From positions 190,083 through 254,082 of the forward strand of contig NZ_MVDN01000001.1 in NCBI RefSeq assembly GCF_002006795.1: 64,000 nt of DNA. Direction: 5' to 3'. This document shows positions 35,904-45,624 of this stretch, in pieces (position 1 is the stretch's first letter; the number at the start of each line of letters is the position of its first letter). The position numbers and the translations under genes were made by a program. The notes under the pieces are model-generated. The model was not told the origin of the DNA. It did no database searches and saw only the letters and a list, made by a program, of their open reading frames with translations. The DNA is from Wohlfahrtiimonas populi. GTDB taxonomy: Bacteria > Pseudomonadota > Gammaproteobacteria > Cardiobacteriales > Wohlfahrtiimonadaceae.

Positions 35904-37436
35904 CTAGCCCATTAGACTATTTAAAATACGATCTTGCCATGTCTTAATATACTCATTATGGTGAGTTAAGATACTTGGATGATTAACGAAACTAACTAGG
36001 TGTTTTTGCATTAATAATTTCCTAGGCCAATTTAATGAGCCTACTACAATTTTTTTTATAATTTCTTGAAAATTCTCATCCCAGTCCTTAGGATTGTTCT
36101 TTTTCACAATTAGTGTAGATATTGATTTAACGCCATCACTGATATCTACTTCTAAAATTGAATAGAAAACTCCATTCAATTGAAATTGTACTTCCATCAC
36201 ATACCTAGGCCGTCCATCGGACATTCTGTGAAGCTTAGATTTACCAACACTTGGTAATTGATGTAAATATTCTTGGTATTCAAAACCACATTGTTTGGCC
36301 AACTCAGCTATCATAGATTTAAATAATTCAAATCTACTTAATATGGCTTGTTGCTCTTCATTATTAATACCCAAATATTCGCCTTTGAACGCATTGCCAT
36401 TCGAGGTTGCTTCTCCTGTATTAACAGCAACTTCATCAAAAATCTTTTCTGTGTCAGATTCTATAATAACGCTTGCTGTATGTTTAGATTCATCTAAGAC
36501 CTTCTTCGTAATTAATTCACCATTAAATTGCAACAATGCCATAGGAACTTCAATATTAACAATATCTTCTGACTCTGTAGCTTCCCTATCATCATCTACA
36601 ATGATATCTTCTATACCAATACTCCGCCCGCCTTCTTTCACGACTCCTGATCCTTTTTGACGAGTTCTAAATCTATCACTCTTGAAATCCACCTCATGGC
36701 AAGTATCTATCGGTAATCCTGAAATACCGACTATTTCATTAACTAAATAAAAATTCTCTTCTTTCTTAAACCAACCTGCAGCCCGAATGACGACATTCTC
36801 CAGATCAGGTGGGTCAAAATGAAAGTTCCAACATGTTACATTATCAAGAGCCACCTTTTCCCTCACAAAATAATCAGCAATACTTTCATATGATTTTCGA
36901 ACAATTGGATTTGTTAATACCCATGCTAAATGTTTTCTAGTAGCTTCATCCTTAAGCGCTGATAATGGAAATGAGCAATGTGGCAATACAAAAATAATAC
37001 CCTTATCATCTTCAATGCCGACATCAAACTCTCTGGATAAAATACCCGAGTCAACACAATTTCGAGCCAAATAAGCATTACGAAAAAACAAGGCTCGTGC
37101 AAGTTCAATTTGAGGGATTAGAATTTCTTCACGCGTAGAAGAATCTACATAGCGAAATTTTGTCGTTTTATTATCTATGATTTTACAACTTGTTAACTCT
37201 TTTAAAGATATACAAAAAGTTTTTAGATATCCTTTTGGCCTCACATTAGAACTTTCATTATTCAAAACACTATTCACAACCAATGAAGGCAAATTAGATA
37301 CATCCAATAAAGTATCCTGAAGCTGACCATCATGCTCTAAACCTACAGAAATTTTCCATTTTTTTAAACCATTTTGCCTTTTAAACATCCCCAATGATTT
37401 AACTTTAGAATTACTTGGTATTCCTTTCATCGTCAT
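35904..37436 (-). CDS. tnsE: Tn7-type target-selection protein TnsE
   Basis: A 510-residue protein at the tnsE position, immediately after tnsD (one-base overlap). TnsE of Tn7 directs insertion into replicating DNA, including conjugal plasmids, by binding 3'-recessed ends and the sliding clamp. The sequence has a mixed N-terminal region and a C-terminal domain with RPRYVMEVQFQLNG and LLMQKHLVSFVNH stretches fitting TnsE in outline. Identity rests on order, size and partial similarity. Retention of an open tnsE implies the element can spread on plasmids as well as enter attTn7. Confidence 0.82.
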   Translation of the reverse strand: MTMKGIPSNSKVKSLGMFKRQNGLKKWKISVGLEHDGQLQDTLLDVSNLPSLVVNSVLNNESSNVRPKGYLKTFCISLKELTSCKIIDNKTTKFRYVDSSTREEILIPQIELARALFFRNAYLARNCVDSGILSREFDVGIEDDKGIIFVLPHCSFPLSALKDEATRKHLAWVLTNPIVRKSYESIADYFVREKVALDNVTCWNFHFDPPDLENVVIRAAGWFKKEENFYLVNEIVGISGLPIDTCHEVDFKSDRFRTRQKGSGVVKEGGRSIGIEDIIVDDDREATESEDIVNIEVPMALLQFNGELITKKVLDESKHTASVIIESDTEKIFDEVAVNTGEATSNGNAFKGEYLGINNEEQQAILSRFELFKSMIAELAKQCGFEYQEYLHQLPSVGKSKLHRMSDGRPRYVMEVQFQLNGVFYSILEVDISDGVKSISTLIVKKNNPKDWDENFQEIIKKIVVGSLNWPRKLLMQKHLVSFVNHPSILTHHNEYIKTWQDRILNSLMG

Positions 37437-38959
37437 TATTTATCACTCTGTTGCTGTAAAACCATATCTAAAAAATCTTTTGTTTCTTCTGTCATTCGTT
37501 CATCACTTAAACCTGATAAACGTAAAATTTGCCATCTCGGAAGTTTTTCATTATTGACTAGCAGACCTACTATCACTTTACTAATTCTCCTAATCTGATA
37601 ATCACTGATAGTTTCATGATAACGCTCTAAAAATAAATTCATTAAAGGCAGTACTGCTTTCTTTTTTGTGTAAGTATGATGCAATCCTAATTGATTTAAC
37701 CACCACTGCTTTGATCTGAGAGGGCCTTGCATATCTAGTACTACCTTTTTTTGTAGACCTAACAATCTTTTCGTATGTACTAGATCTCGTTTAGCCCAAT
37801 CAATGCCTCTATTACCTTGTACTTTGGGTACATGATATTTTTTATTAATTTCTAACAGCCAATCTTTATCATGCCTATATAGCCATGCATACAATGCCCC
37901 ATTTAGCAGCCTTGATGACTTCACTGAATATTGATCCAATAAACCCTGCCATTGCTGACGATTCTTTAACGTATGATTATCAATATAATCTGTAGACATA
38001 TTGTTAGATGCTTGTTTCTCCATTTCTAGTGGCATTGCACTGATAGCCTGAAATATATCGGAAAATAGCCAATTACTATCATTAAAAGCTTCTAACACAA
38101 CAATATGCTCTAAGTAACTAAAAGATTTTCTATGTTTTCTAAAAATAGCTTTAAGCCAGCTTGTATCTGACTCTAAATCACTCAAACCATAATTCAACAA
38201 AAATTTTGATGACCATTTTTGATGAACCCGCTCTATGATTTTCTCGTGATCAATATGGCAATTACCTCGCAAACAATCATTCCGAGCCGCTAGTAACTGA
38301 TAAAACTGTGTCCATTGTGCAAAAGAAGGTGAAATTTTTCCACCTAAATCTAAAAGCTCTCGAACCTTATGAGTAACAATAACTTCACATTGATACTTCA
38401 ATGGTCGTGATTCAGATGACTCTAATTGTATATCATTCACTGCAACGAACTCATGTCTATGATTAGAACGAAAACCAATTTCTGTATTTCTTAATGCGCC
38501 ATGAGATACACAGCAAGTACCACCTACTTGCCATTCTCTTTTCCAGTATGCTTCCTTATACAAATCCAATTGATCCTTAATGCATTGAGGGCAATAACGT
38601 ATTGAACTTACAATAGGGATTCGAGAGGCATTCATGCCTGTCGCTAAGTGCACCACTCCTTGAGATTCAGAAGACATTAATTGAATACACTTTTGTCGTC
38701 TATTTTCAGGCATGAATGGTGCGTATATGGGGAATAACGTATGTTGATATATCAGATCCAGTACTGATAATTGCTGCCCTAAATATAAATCAGAAATAAC
38801 ACTTAAATGACAAGGTAAATCAACCGTTGCAATAACTTTCCTATTATTAAATATTAGATCTAATAGCTGTTTTGGGCTTTCCAATGCTAAACGTACTTTA
38901 GCACGAGCAATGATGCTATAAACAAGTTCATCCTGGTAAGGTAAAGGAAAGCCTAGCAT
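37436..38959 (-). CDS. tnsD: attTn7 target-selection protein TnsD (TniQ family)
   Basis: Sequence-specific DNA-binding protein that recognises the end of glmS and recruits TnsC. The 507-residue length equals that of Tn7 TnsD. The start FPLPYQDELVYSIIARAK matches TnsD, followed by YAPFMPENRR, the zinc motif YCPQC...GTCCVSHGAL, CFRKH-like LKAIFRKHRKSFSYLEH, and DYQIRRISKV near the C terminus. I choose the ATG at 38959, since an upstream TTG (38977) would add six unrelated residues inside tnsC. Location of the element beside glmS is direct evidence that it works, or worked. Confidence 0.94.
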   Translation of the reverse strand: MLGFPLPYQDELVYSIIARAKVRLALESPKQLLDLIFNNRKVIATVDLPCHLSVISDLYLGQQLSVLDLIYQHTLFPIYAPFMPENRRQKCIQLMSSESQGVVHLATGMNASRIPIVSSIRYCPQCIKDQLDLYKEAYWKREWQVGGTCCVSHGALRNTEIGFRSNHRHEFVAVNDIQLESSESRPLKYQCEVIVTHKVRELLDLGGKISPSFAQWTQFYQLLAARNDCLRGNCHIDHEKIIERVHQKWSSKFLLNYGLSDLESDTSWLKAIFRKHRKSFSYLEHIVVLEAFNDSNWLFSDIFQAISAMPLEMEKQASNNMSTDYIDNHTLKNRQQWQGLLDQYSVKSSRLLNGALYAWLYRHDKDWLLEINKKYHVPKVQGNRGIDWAKRDLVHTKRLLGLQKKVVLDMQGPLRSKQWWLNQLGLHHTYTKKKAVLPLMNLFLERYHETISDYQIRRISKVIVGLLVNNEKLPRWQILRLSGLSDERMTEETKDFLDMVLQQQSDK

Positions 38960-38963
38960 GCTT

Positions 38964-40649
38964 CTAAGCCATTTCAATCAAATATGATTCAATATCAAAG
39001 ATCATATCGCTACTAGCTTTTAAGTGATGATAAAAATCATTTGTATGCTCTTTCTGAGAAAACATAAACCGTAAATCATTACTTAGTAAAGTATTCCACT
39101 CTTTTGGTTTAATCGTCGCTACCTTTGATATCTTATTCATGGATTTTTGTTTAGGCGTATCATTTGTTTTTTGTGCAATACTTAATTCTTGCATAATGAT
39201 CGGCATCAACGTTTGCATGTTATCAGTTGGATACTGCGCACAAATTCGTTTCACACATGGCACTAATAATTCGGAATCATACCCCAATTCCAATAACATA
39301 CAATGAAGCCTAGTTGCAGTTTCATGCCCATGATACTTACTAATATCATCTCTGTACCCCAAACTTTTATCAATCATAGATGTTAAATCTAATAACTTTT
39401 TATCAATACTTGGAATAGTTAAATCTGAATATCTTGCTATTCTATTTGGATCTCCTGACCGCAATGCCTCAATAATTGGATGAATAGTCTTTAATTCATC
39501 TTGATAAGTTTGTCTTAATAATTTAACAGTGATTCTTTCAACTTTAGAAGAAATTGCTTTAATTTGAGCCAATACAAATAGCTTAATGGCAATATCTAAA
39601 ATACCTTGGCTTAATTCATACCAACAATCTCTAATCTCTTGTGACAGCGTAACATCTGCCTTATTTAACCATTGATATTTCCATAAAGCATCCGTAAACA
39701 TATTCCACTCGGATCGAATAATAATATCAGTATTTATGATTTCATCTGGCTCATTCAACATAGGCTCCCATAGAATGGAACCTAATCCCGCACCTCTTCT
39801 TGCTGATCGCAAGTCATTCTCAAAAATAAATCTAGCTTTTGGTGTACCCACCATAATCACAGGTAAACCAACAACATTAACCAATGTGACAAAGAAACTT
39901 AACATTTTGTCAGCACCACCTGACTTATTAATACTTAAATGCTGAATTTCATCTATTAGTAGTAAACCTATTGCATGAAGATTAGCTATATGTCTCATCA
40001 AATGTAATAACGTTTCGATACCATGTCTTTTAGATGCATATTTTTCTTCATAATCGGTATCCAATGCAACATCTATCGCTCTAAAAAAATGTAAACAAAG
40101 GCTTTTTAAAGAACCGTCATGTGGGCAATCAATTTTCAAATAGACTATCTGTAAAAAATTATGTTCAGGATGATATAAAACCTGTGGATATCCAGACAAG
40201 ATACGATTCGTTGTTGTCGTTTTACCACTACCTGAGCATCCTATAAATGATAAGCTTTGTGCTGTGGATTTTGCTGTATCAAAGCGTAAAGCCGAGATGT
40301 CCTTAGTAATAGTTCTTTCATAACTATTTTGAATATGCTGATTTAGATCTCCAGTAGAAATATTACGACCGACATACCCTTCACGAATCAGAATAGAAAT
40401 TTTTGTTTCTAAATCAATATGCCTAGCAATGGGATGAAAAAAATTATTCAGTAATTGTGATATCAAATGAATTCTGGAAGACGCTGGCAACTGTCGATCA
40501 GAAATTTTAAACTCTACACGACCACGTAATAAGTTAATAACATCCTTTTTTTCTCTAATAGGCGGTAACGCCTCTATAAATGGATTACCTTGGTAATGAC
40601 CAATAGTTTCACCATATTTAGCAATAATTGCCTTAGTTGGTAATTTCAT
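38964..40649 (-). CDS. tnsC: Transposition regulator ATPase TnsC
   Basis: A 561-residue AAA+ ATPase linking target selectors TnsD/TnsE to the TnsAB transposase. Walker A GCSGSGKT is at residues 137-144 and Walker B LLLIDE at 229-234. Length is close to Tn7 TnsC (555). The C-terminal region is expected to bind TnsA and TnsB. It starts five bases after the tnsB stop, and the TTG candidate of tnsD overlaps its end. No interruption is seen. Confidence 0.94.
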   Translation of the reverse strand: MKLPTKAIIAKYGETIGHYQGNPFIEALPPIREKKDVINLLRGRVEFKISDRQLPASSRIHLISQLLNNFFHPIARHIDLETKISILIREGYVGRNISTGDLNQHIQNSYERTITKDISALRFDTAKSTAQSLSFIGCSGSGKTTTTNRILSGYPQVLYHPEHNFLQIVYLKIDCPHDGSLKSLCLHFFRAIDVALDTDYEEKYASKRHGIETLLHLMRHIANLHAIGLLLIDEIQHLSINKSGGADKMLSFFVTLVNVVGLPVIMVGTPKARFIFENDLRSARRGAGLGSILWEPMLNEPDEIINTDIIIRSEWNMFTDALWKYQWLNKADVTLSQEIRDCWYELSQGILDIAIKLFVLAQIKAISSKVERITVKLLRQTYQDELKTIHPIIEALRSGDPNRIARYSDLTIPSIDKKLLDLTSMIDKSLGYRDDISKYHGHETATRLHCMLLELGYDSELLVPCVKRICAQYPTDNMQTLMPIIMQELSIAQKTNDTPKQKSMNKISKVATIKPKEWNTLLSNDLRFMFSQKEHTNDFYHHLKASSDMIFDIESYLIEMA

Positions 40650-40654
40650 CTAGC

Positions 40655-42802
40655 CTACTCCTCACTATCATCATTATCGTCATACAATGAGAGCTCATCA
40701 TAATGAGGATATTTTAGTTTCAAATCATCCAATGTTTCATCATGTGATTGAGCCTTATCTGAAGGCATGGGAATAATATTGTGTTTAACAGGAGAAATAC
40801 TGGGCTTCTCTTTTTCATAAAACTGTTGAGCGAGATTATTACTATATTTTCGTCTCTCTTTTTTCTGAGAGTGCTCACGATTAGCCTTAATATTGCTGAC
40901 TTTCTCCTTTATCGTTCTGGTATCTTTTGTTTTTTCTAAAGATGCCTGTTTAATAATAGCTTCTATAGCATCTTCTAAGTCTGACTTCGCAATATTGCTC
41001 CTTAGATCTTGCTCTTTGGCTGTCTTACTTAATTCTTTTGTTTTCTGCCAAACCTCCCAAAAACTATGATCTTGGAATTCTCTAGAATGATCAGATAGTT
41101 TTGCTTCCCAAAACTTTAAACTATTACCCTCATAAAAGACATAGATCTTATTCGCATCACTAGGATCATAAGCTACTTCTAATGCTTTAGGTCTGTTAAC
41201 ACTTCCTTTTCGATGCAGCCAACTAGCAGTAAAAAATTCAGCACAGGTATAAATCAATCTAAATAACTTAATCCCTTTATCAGATAGAGTTGCTTTTTTT
41301 CGTGGTAATAGTGCGATATATAAAGATATATCTGGTGCTGACCTAAGTTTTCCTGTCCTATTTTGTATTCCCCAGTTCCATAAATCCAATGGAACTAGTG
41401 GCAAATTAACAGGCATATCAGGCTCTCTATCATATGTTGTCAAATGGTGCGTTCTGTTATATTGCAGCACAGAAAGCAAAATAATTTTCTGAAATTCTTG
41501 CAAATTTAAAGTTGCATCTAATCTTGAATCTTTTCCACCTTTTTTTCTCTCTTTAACACTCAGCACGATACCTTCGGCAAACGGCTTAAACTGTGCCTGA
41601 ATCAATTTAAAACGACTTTCAACAACAGGCTTTAAATCCCCTCTAAAGGGCGGAGTATTTTCAATACGTATGGCAAAGCTTTTTTCTAAATTTTCAATCT
41701 GATGCCCTAATAATTCACCTCTATCAGCTAAAATTGCATCAGGCAAACCAACACTTGGCCAATCCCCAGAATTAATAGATATACCAAATTGATTACAAAA
41801 TTCTATTTTATCTGTAAATGCCATGTATAAAGCACGCATACTTGTAACATATGAAGCATTTTCCAATCCAACATAAAAACCTGTGATCATTCGGCTAAAA
41901 ACATCTATAACAAAGTAAATGGTTGGCCGACCAATAATCATATATCGATCTGTATTAGATACCAAGTAAATATCAGCAATAGTCGCATCTATTTCGTAAC
42001 GTGCACCTGGCCCTAATACATTTGTATTAACCGTTGATCGTAATGCTTTAATATCTTTATTGTATTCTATAGATCTTGTACGAGCTTTAACTTGGGTTGC
42101 TTGATCATATTCTCTTTTATAAAAATACTGAAACTGCCTGAAACTTGGGATTTCAGTTTCTTCTACATTCGGATACAGTGATCGATATTGAGATTGAAAT
42201 TTCCTATAAGCATATCTTTGAGTGTGAGTTTTTTCTGTTAGCATAAATTTAATAATTGCCTTATGAAACATTTCTTCTATTTCATGAGTAATAATTGCAC
42301 CTTCACCTGTAGAAAACTCTCTTTTTCGCCCTAATTTATTATCTTTAGCAACTCTTTTTTGCCCTTTAGCACCAGAATTATAATATTTCGGTAGCAAAGC
42401 ATTAGGTGTTTGCCCTTCCTGCCAATAGCGTCTAAGTAATCTATATATAGTCTGTTTACTCGTACCAAATTTTTGCTGAATATCTTTAATCAATACAGCT
42501 CTAATCTTAGGAACATAAAAATGTGTATGCTGCACCAAGTCAGCAATCAAAGCATAATTTTCATCTCGTTTAATTTGATAGACAGATCCTTTCTCTGGCT
42601 CAATAAACTCAACATCAAAATAAGGATCTGCGATCAATGACAATTCAAAATCTTCGATCTGAGCCACAAATTCATCACGATTTAAAACTTTAGGAAATAC
42701 CGTATCATCGTGTAGTTGAATAACGACTAATTGATAAGGATAAATTTTAAGTATCCTATAACTAATATCACCTGAACTATAAACATCATTAACCCGCAAC
42801 AT
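40655..42802 (-). CDS. tnsB: DDE transposase TnsB
   Basis: Cuts the 3' ends and joins them to target DNA. The 715-residue protein shows N-terminal helix-turn-helix DNA binding (FGTSKQTIYRLLRRYWQEG), the retroviral-integrase-type core and a charged C-terminal tail that contacts TnsC. The catalytic triad reads D272 (YEIDAT), D360 (ILADRGE) and E395 (KPVVESRF), one residue offset from Tn7 TnsB (273/361/396). It overlaps tnsA by 14 bases. TnsB should bind the 18-bp repeats at both ends. Confidence 0.96.
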   Translation of the reverse strand: MLRVNDVYSSGDISYRILKIYPYQLVVIQLHDDTVFPKVLNRDEFVAQIEDFELSLIADPYFDVEFIEPEKGSVYQIKRDENYALIADLVQHTHFYVPKIRAVLIKDIQQKFGTSKQTIYRLLRRYWQEGQTPNALLPKYYNSGAKGQKRVAKDNKLGRKREFSTGEGAIITHEIEEMFHKAIIKFMLTEKTHTQRYAYRKFQSQYRSLYPNVEETEIPSFRQFQYFYKREYDQATQVKARTRSIEYNKDIKALRSTVNTNVLGPGARYEIDATIADIYLVSNTDRYMIIGRPTIYFVIDVFSRMITGFYVGLENASYVTSMRALYMAFTDKIEFCNQFGISINSGDWPSVGLPDAILADRGELLGHQIENLEKSFAIRIENTPPFRGDLKPVVESRFKLIQAQFKPFAEGIVLSVKERKKGGKDSRLDATLNLQEFQKIILLSVLQYNRTHHLTTYDREPDMPVNLPLVPLDLWNWGIQNRTGKLRSAPDISLYIALLPRKKATLSDKGIKLFRLIYTCAEFFTASWLHRKGSVNRPKALEVAYDPSDANKIYVFYEGNSLKFWEAKLSDHSREFQDHSFWEVWQKTKELSKTAKEQDLRSNIAKSDLEDAIEAIIKQASLEKTKDTRTIKEKVSNIKANREHSQKKERRKYSNNLAQQFYEKEKPSISPVKHNIIPMPSDKAQSHDETLDDLKLKYPHYDELSLYDDNDDSEE

Positions 42803-43589
42803 TGTAGATATCCTCCCATAAAGCTTCCGTACCTAAATGTATATCTTGCACATTGAGTTTCTTATATGATGTTCTCAGATCAAATTTAAAAAATCGCTGA
42901 GCAATCAAAGATCGTAATTCTCCCAAAGATGTTCCTAACTCTAGATCATATGCTGTATCTATTTTTTTTGTAAAATCCATCAACGATAAATCTTGGTATT
43001 TCACTAGTTGCGATGTGTAGAATTCAATCTTTTCTAATAATTTTAACTGCTCATCTTCTATTCGAGGATATAGCCACTGAATATTTTGAAAAACAACCTT
43101 TGATATATCTAATTCGGTAATAATCTTCCACGGAACATCTTTTTGCTGCCAATAACGACGTTCTATCTCTAATTTTTCTATCACACGAGTTTTATCTAGA
43201 TCAGAATGATACTTAGCCTGAATAGCAAATCGTTGTTGAGGATAATCGGAGGTTAAAATATAAAAGTCACTACTCATAACCTGATCAACACCTTGCATAG
43301 ATGGGTGCTTAATTTGAGCTTCATTGGCTATTATTTTTGTATCTTCTAAACGTAGAGGAAATTGCTCACGAATATCCGAGGTCCTTTCATTCCACTCAAA
43401 TAGTAGAAATATGGCTAATTCTAAGTCAGATAATAAATGATGAGTTCGTTTAGATTTATATCCATATACTCGATGCGAACGGCCACTTGAAGGAATATCT
43501 CTCACCGTTATCCACGGTTTATACAATGAACCTTCACCTGATCCTCTACCTTCTTCAATCCATTTCTCTTGTTGCTTTTCACTAGCCAT
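42789..43589 (-). CDS. tnsA: 5'-end-cleaving endonuclease TnsA
   Basis: A restriction-enzyme-like nuclease that cuts the 5' ends and so enables cut-and-paste movement. The 266-residue protein closely tracks Tn7 TnsA: EGRGSGEG, PSSGRSHRVY, HHLLSDLELAIF, DIREQFPL, GVDQVMSSDF and ERRYWQQK. The active-site residues align at E57, D108 and K126 (Tn7 63, 114, 132). I start at the ATG at 43589, since an upstream GTG (43598) adds only three residues. The promoter must lie within the right end, so TnsB binding there probably represses the operon, as in Tn7. Confidence 0.96.
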   Translation of the reverse strand: MASEKQQEKWIEEGRGSGEGSLYKPWITVRDIPSSGRSHRVYGYKSKRTHHLLSDLELAIFLLFEWNERTSDIREQFPLRLEDTKIIANEAQIKHPSMQGVDQVMSSDFYILTSDYPQQRFAIQAKYHSDLDKTRVIEKLEIERRYWQQKDVPWKIITELDISKVVFQNIQWLYPRIEDEQLKLLEKIEFYTSQLVKYQDLSLMDFTKKIDTAYDLELGTSLGELRSLIAQRFFKFDLRTSYKKLNVQDIHLGTEALWEDIYNVAG

Positions 43590-43654
43590 AAAAAACACCC
43601 ATTATTCTCATTTCTAACAGAATAACAGGTGCCTTTAAACTGAACAACAAATTT

Positions 43655-43741
43655 AGTTCCAAACTTTATTGTTCAGTATGATACTTTATTGTCTAGTTCC
43701 AAACTTTATTGTCCAGTATGATACTTTATTGTTCGCTTACA
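43655..43741 (-). repeat. Transposon right end with four tandem TnsB-type sites
   Basis: Reading inward from ACA at 43741 (TGT on the minus strand), sites occupy 43715-43732, 43695-43712, 43675-43692 and 43655-43672, exactly 20 bp apart. They share ACAATAAAGT and alternate between two endings, ATCATACT and TTGGAACT. The first site is nine bases from the end, as at the left end. Confidence 0.92.
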
Positions 43742-43766
43742 TTAAAAACTCAATATTCTTTAAGAA
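43742..43766 (-). other. attTn7 segment with right target duplication
   Basis: The 25 bp between the transposon and the glmS stop codon begins with TTAAA (43742-43746), the right copy of the target duplication. ATTCTT T AAGAAT overlapping the stop forms a short hairpin followed on the minus strand by TTTTTAA, a possible remnant of the glmS terminator. Confidence 0.85.
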
Positions 43767-45557
43767 TTATTCGACTGTAACCGATTTTGCAAGATTTCTC
43801 GGCTGATCCACATCTGTGCCTTTCACGCATGCAACATGATATGAGAATAACTGCAATGCGATTGATACTAAAATCGGCGCTGTCATTTCTGGCATATCAG
43901 GCAATTCAATTTCATGTCCAAAGCCAATTTTCTGCTGAACTCTACGCTCTTTGAAGATATATAAACGACCATTACGTGCGTTGATTTCTTCTAAGTTTGC
44001 AATCATTTTGTCCGTAATTGCATTCTCAGTCACAACTGCAATCACTGGCATATTCTTATCCACCAAAGCCAATGGACCATGCTTCAATTCACCCGCAGGA
44101 TAGCTTTCTGCATGAATGTAAGAGATCTCTTTTAACTTCAAAGCACCTTCCATCGCGATTGGATATAAAACACCACGCGCAACGAATAAAGCACTTGTAG
44201 ATTCCGCAAACTCTTCACTCATCTTCTGAATCGTTTCATCCATTGCAAGCATTGCTTCTGAATAAAATGGCAAAGATGTTAATGCATCGCTCATTGCAGA
44301 ATTGCTATGTTTAGATAAAGCATCCGCCAATGTTAACAATACAGTCAATTGTGTTGTGAATGCTTTTGTTGAAGCCACACCAATTTCACGACCAGCATGA
44401 GTTAAGATCGTCCAATTAGATTCACGCGTAATCGCGCTATCTGGGCTATTTGTGATTGCTAAGTAGCCTAAAAATGGCTTTTGCTTCGCCAATTTCAAAG
44501 CTTCGATCGTATCTAATGTTTCACCTGACTGTGAAATAGAGATGAACAATGTATTTTTGGGTGTCACACTTTCACGGTAACGATATTCACTTGCCACTTC
44601 TACATGGCACGCAATACCAATGGATTCAAACCAATATTTTGCAACTAAGCCTGCGTGATAACTTGTACCACATGCATTGATCTGTACTGCTTCAATTTTA
44701 CCCGCAACTTCAGCATCACAACCAATCAAAGTTGCTAGATCAGCTTTCAAACGACCTTGCAAGGTTTCACTCAATGCTTTTGGTTGTTCAAAAATCTCTT
44801 TTTGCATGTAATGCTTATATAAGCCTTTATCGGCAGCATCATCTGTCGCATAAAGATTTTTAGATGGACGTTTAGCAGTATTACCTGCTTTATCCAAGAT
44901 TTCAATCGTTTCACGTGTTAAGCGAATGCAGTCAAAATCCTCTAAATAAATGAACTGATTAGTAACTGGCAATAATGCAAATGGATCAGATGCAATGAAG
45001 TTTTCACCCAAACCAACACCAATAACTAATGGCGTGCCTTTACGAGCTGCCACTAATTCATCAGGTAATGTTGAATCAATCACAGCAATACTGAAAGCAC
45101 CTTCTAAATGCGTTAATGCTTTTTGCACTGTTGCAAATAAAGTATCAACATCATTGCGCATAGAATGAATTAAATGCGCGATCACTTCTGTATCTGTTTC
45201 AGATGCAAAAGTATAACGACCTGACAATTCATCTTTCAATTCTTGATAATTTTCAATAATGCCATTGTGAACAACAGCAATTGTACCACTTACATGTGGA
45301 TGTGCATTACGCTCATGTGGTACACCATGTGTTGCCCAACGTGTATGTGCGATACCAAGTGGGCCTTTTAAATCAGCAGCTATAACTTTAGTTTCTAAAG
45401 CAGCGACTTTCCCCTGGCTTCGTTCTCGAAATAGTTCGTGTTCATTGATGACAGCAATACCTGCTGAATCGTATCCTCTGTACTCTAAGCGTTTCAATCC
45501 TGATAATAAAATAGGGCTAACGTTACGCTCTGCAATTGCTCCAACTATTCCACACAT
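43767..45557 (-). CDS. glmS: Glutamine-fructose-6-phosphate aminotransferase
   Basis: Makes glucosamine-6-phosphate for peptidoglycan and lipopolysaccharide. The 596-residue protein has the N-terminal glutaminase domain with catalytic Cys2 (MCGIVG) and THTRWATHG-like HTRWATHGVP, and two SIS domains (CGTSYHAG, SQSGETLDT). It ends DQPRNLAKSVTVE, the highly conserved stretch whose codons are the TnsD-binding site in Tn7 systems. The gene is intact despite the transposon beside it. It is a little shorter than the E. coli enzyme (609). Confidence 0.97.
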   Translation of the reverse strand: MCGIVGAIAERNVSPILLSGLKRLEYRGYDSAGIAVINEHELFRERSQGKVAALETKVIAADLKGPLGIAHTRWATHGVPHERNAHPHVSGTIAVVHNGIIENYQELKDELSGRYTFASETDTEVIAHLIHSMRNDVDTLFATVQKALTHLEGAFSIAVIDSTLPDELVAARKGTPLVIGVGLGENFIASDPFALLPVTNQFIYLEDFDCIRLTRETIEILDKAGNTAKRPSKNLYATDDAADKGLYKHYMQKEIFEQPKALSETLQGRLKADLATLIGCDAEVAGKIEAVQINACGTSYHAGLVAKYWFESIGIACHVEVASEYRYRESVTPKNTLFISISQSGETLDTIEALKLAKQKPFLGYLAITNSPDSAITRESNWTILTHAGREIGVASTKAFTTQLTVLLTLADALSKHSNSAMSDALTSLPFYSEAMLAMDETIQKMSEEFAESTSALFVARGVLYPIAMEGALKLKEISYIHAESYPAGELKHGPLALVDKNMPVIAVVTENAITDKMIANLEEINARNGRLYIFKERRVQQKIGFGHEIELPDMPEMTAPILVSIALQLFSYHVACVKGTDVDQPRNLAKSVTVE

Positions 45558-45586
45558 CTACATTCCTTTTTACTTGCTATGAAATG

Positions 45587-45612
45587 AATATCACTCCCGC
45601 AGGAGTGATATT
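45587..45612 (-). terminator. Hairpin terminator candidate between der and glmS
   Basis: AATATCACTCC and GGAGTGATATT form a perfect 11-bp stem with a four-base loop (CGCA). It lies 13 bp past the der stop on the minus strand. The trailing T tract is poor, so it may act as a strong hairpin or attenuator before glmS. Confidence 0.6.
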
Positions 45613-45624
45613 TACATACTTTAA

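Larger units (their letters stand above)
18038..43741. mobile_element. Complete Tn7-family transposon at attTn7 of glmS
   Basis: A 25,704-bp element with TGT at the left (18038) and ACA at the right (43741), flanked by TTAAA on both sides. Its right end lies 25 bp from the glmS stop codon, as for canonical Tn7. Both ends place the first TnsB-type site exactly nine bases inside. All five genes tnsA-E are present, with catalytic residues intact in TnsA and TnsB, so the element may be mobile. Cargo from left to right: Detocs-type operon plus a two-TM gene, a BrxR-type regulator, a Wadjet-like operon, and a metallophore importer/pseudoazurin/MATE cluster. The cargo is visibly more A+T-rich than the flanking core genes. 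Confidence 0.95.

Noticed and set aside
43655-43732. Regular direct repeats that look like a tiny CRISPR array
   Set aside because: Exactly 20-bp-spaced sites with no variable spacers, next to tnsA and at the transposon end; they are TnsB-type sites.
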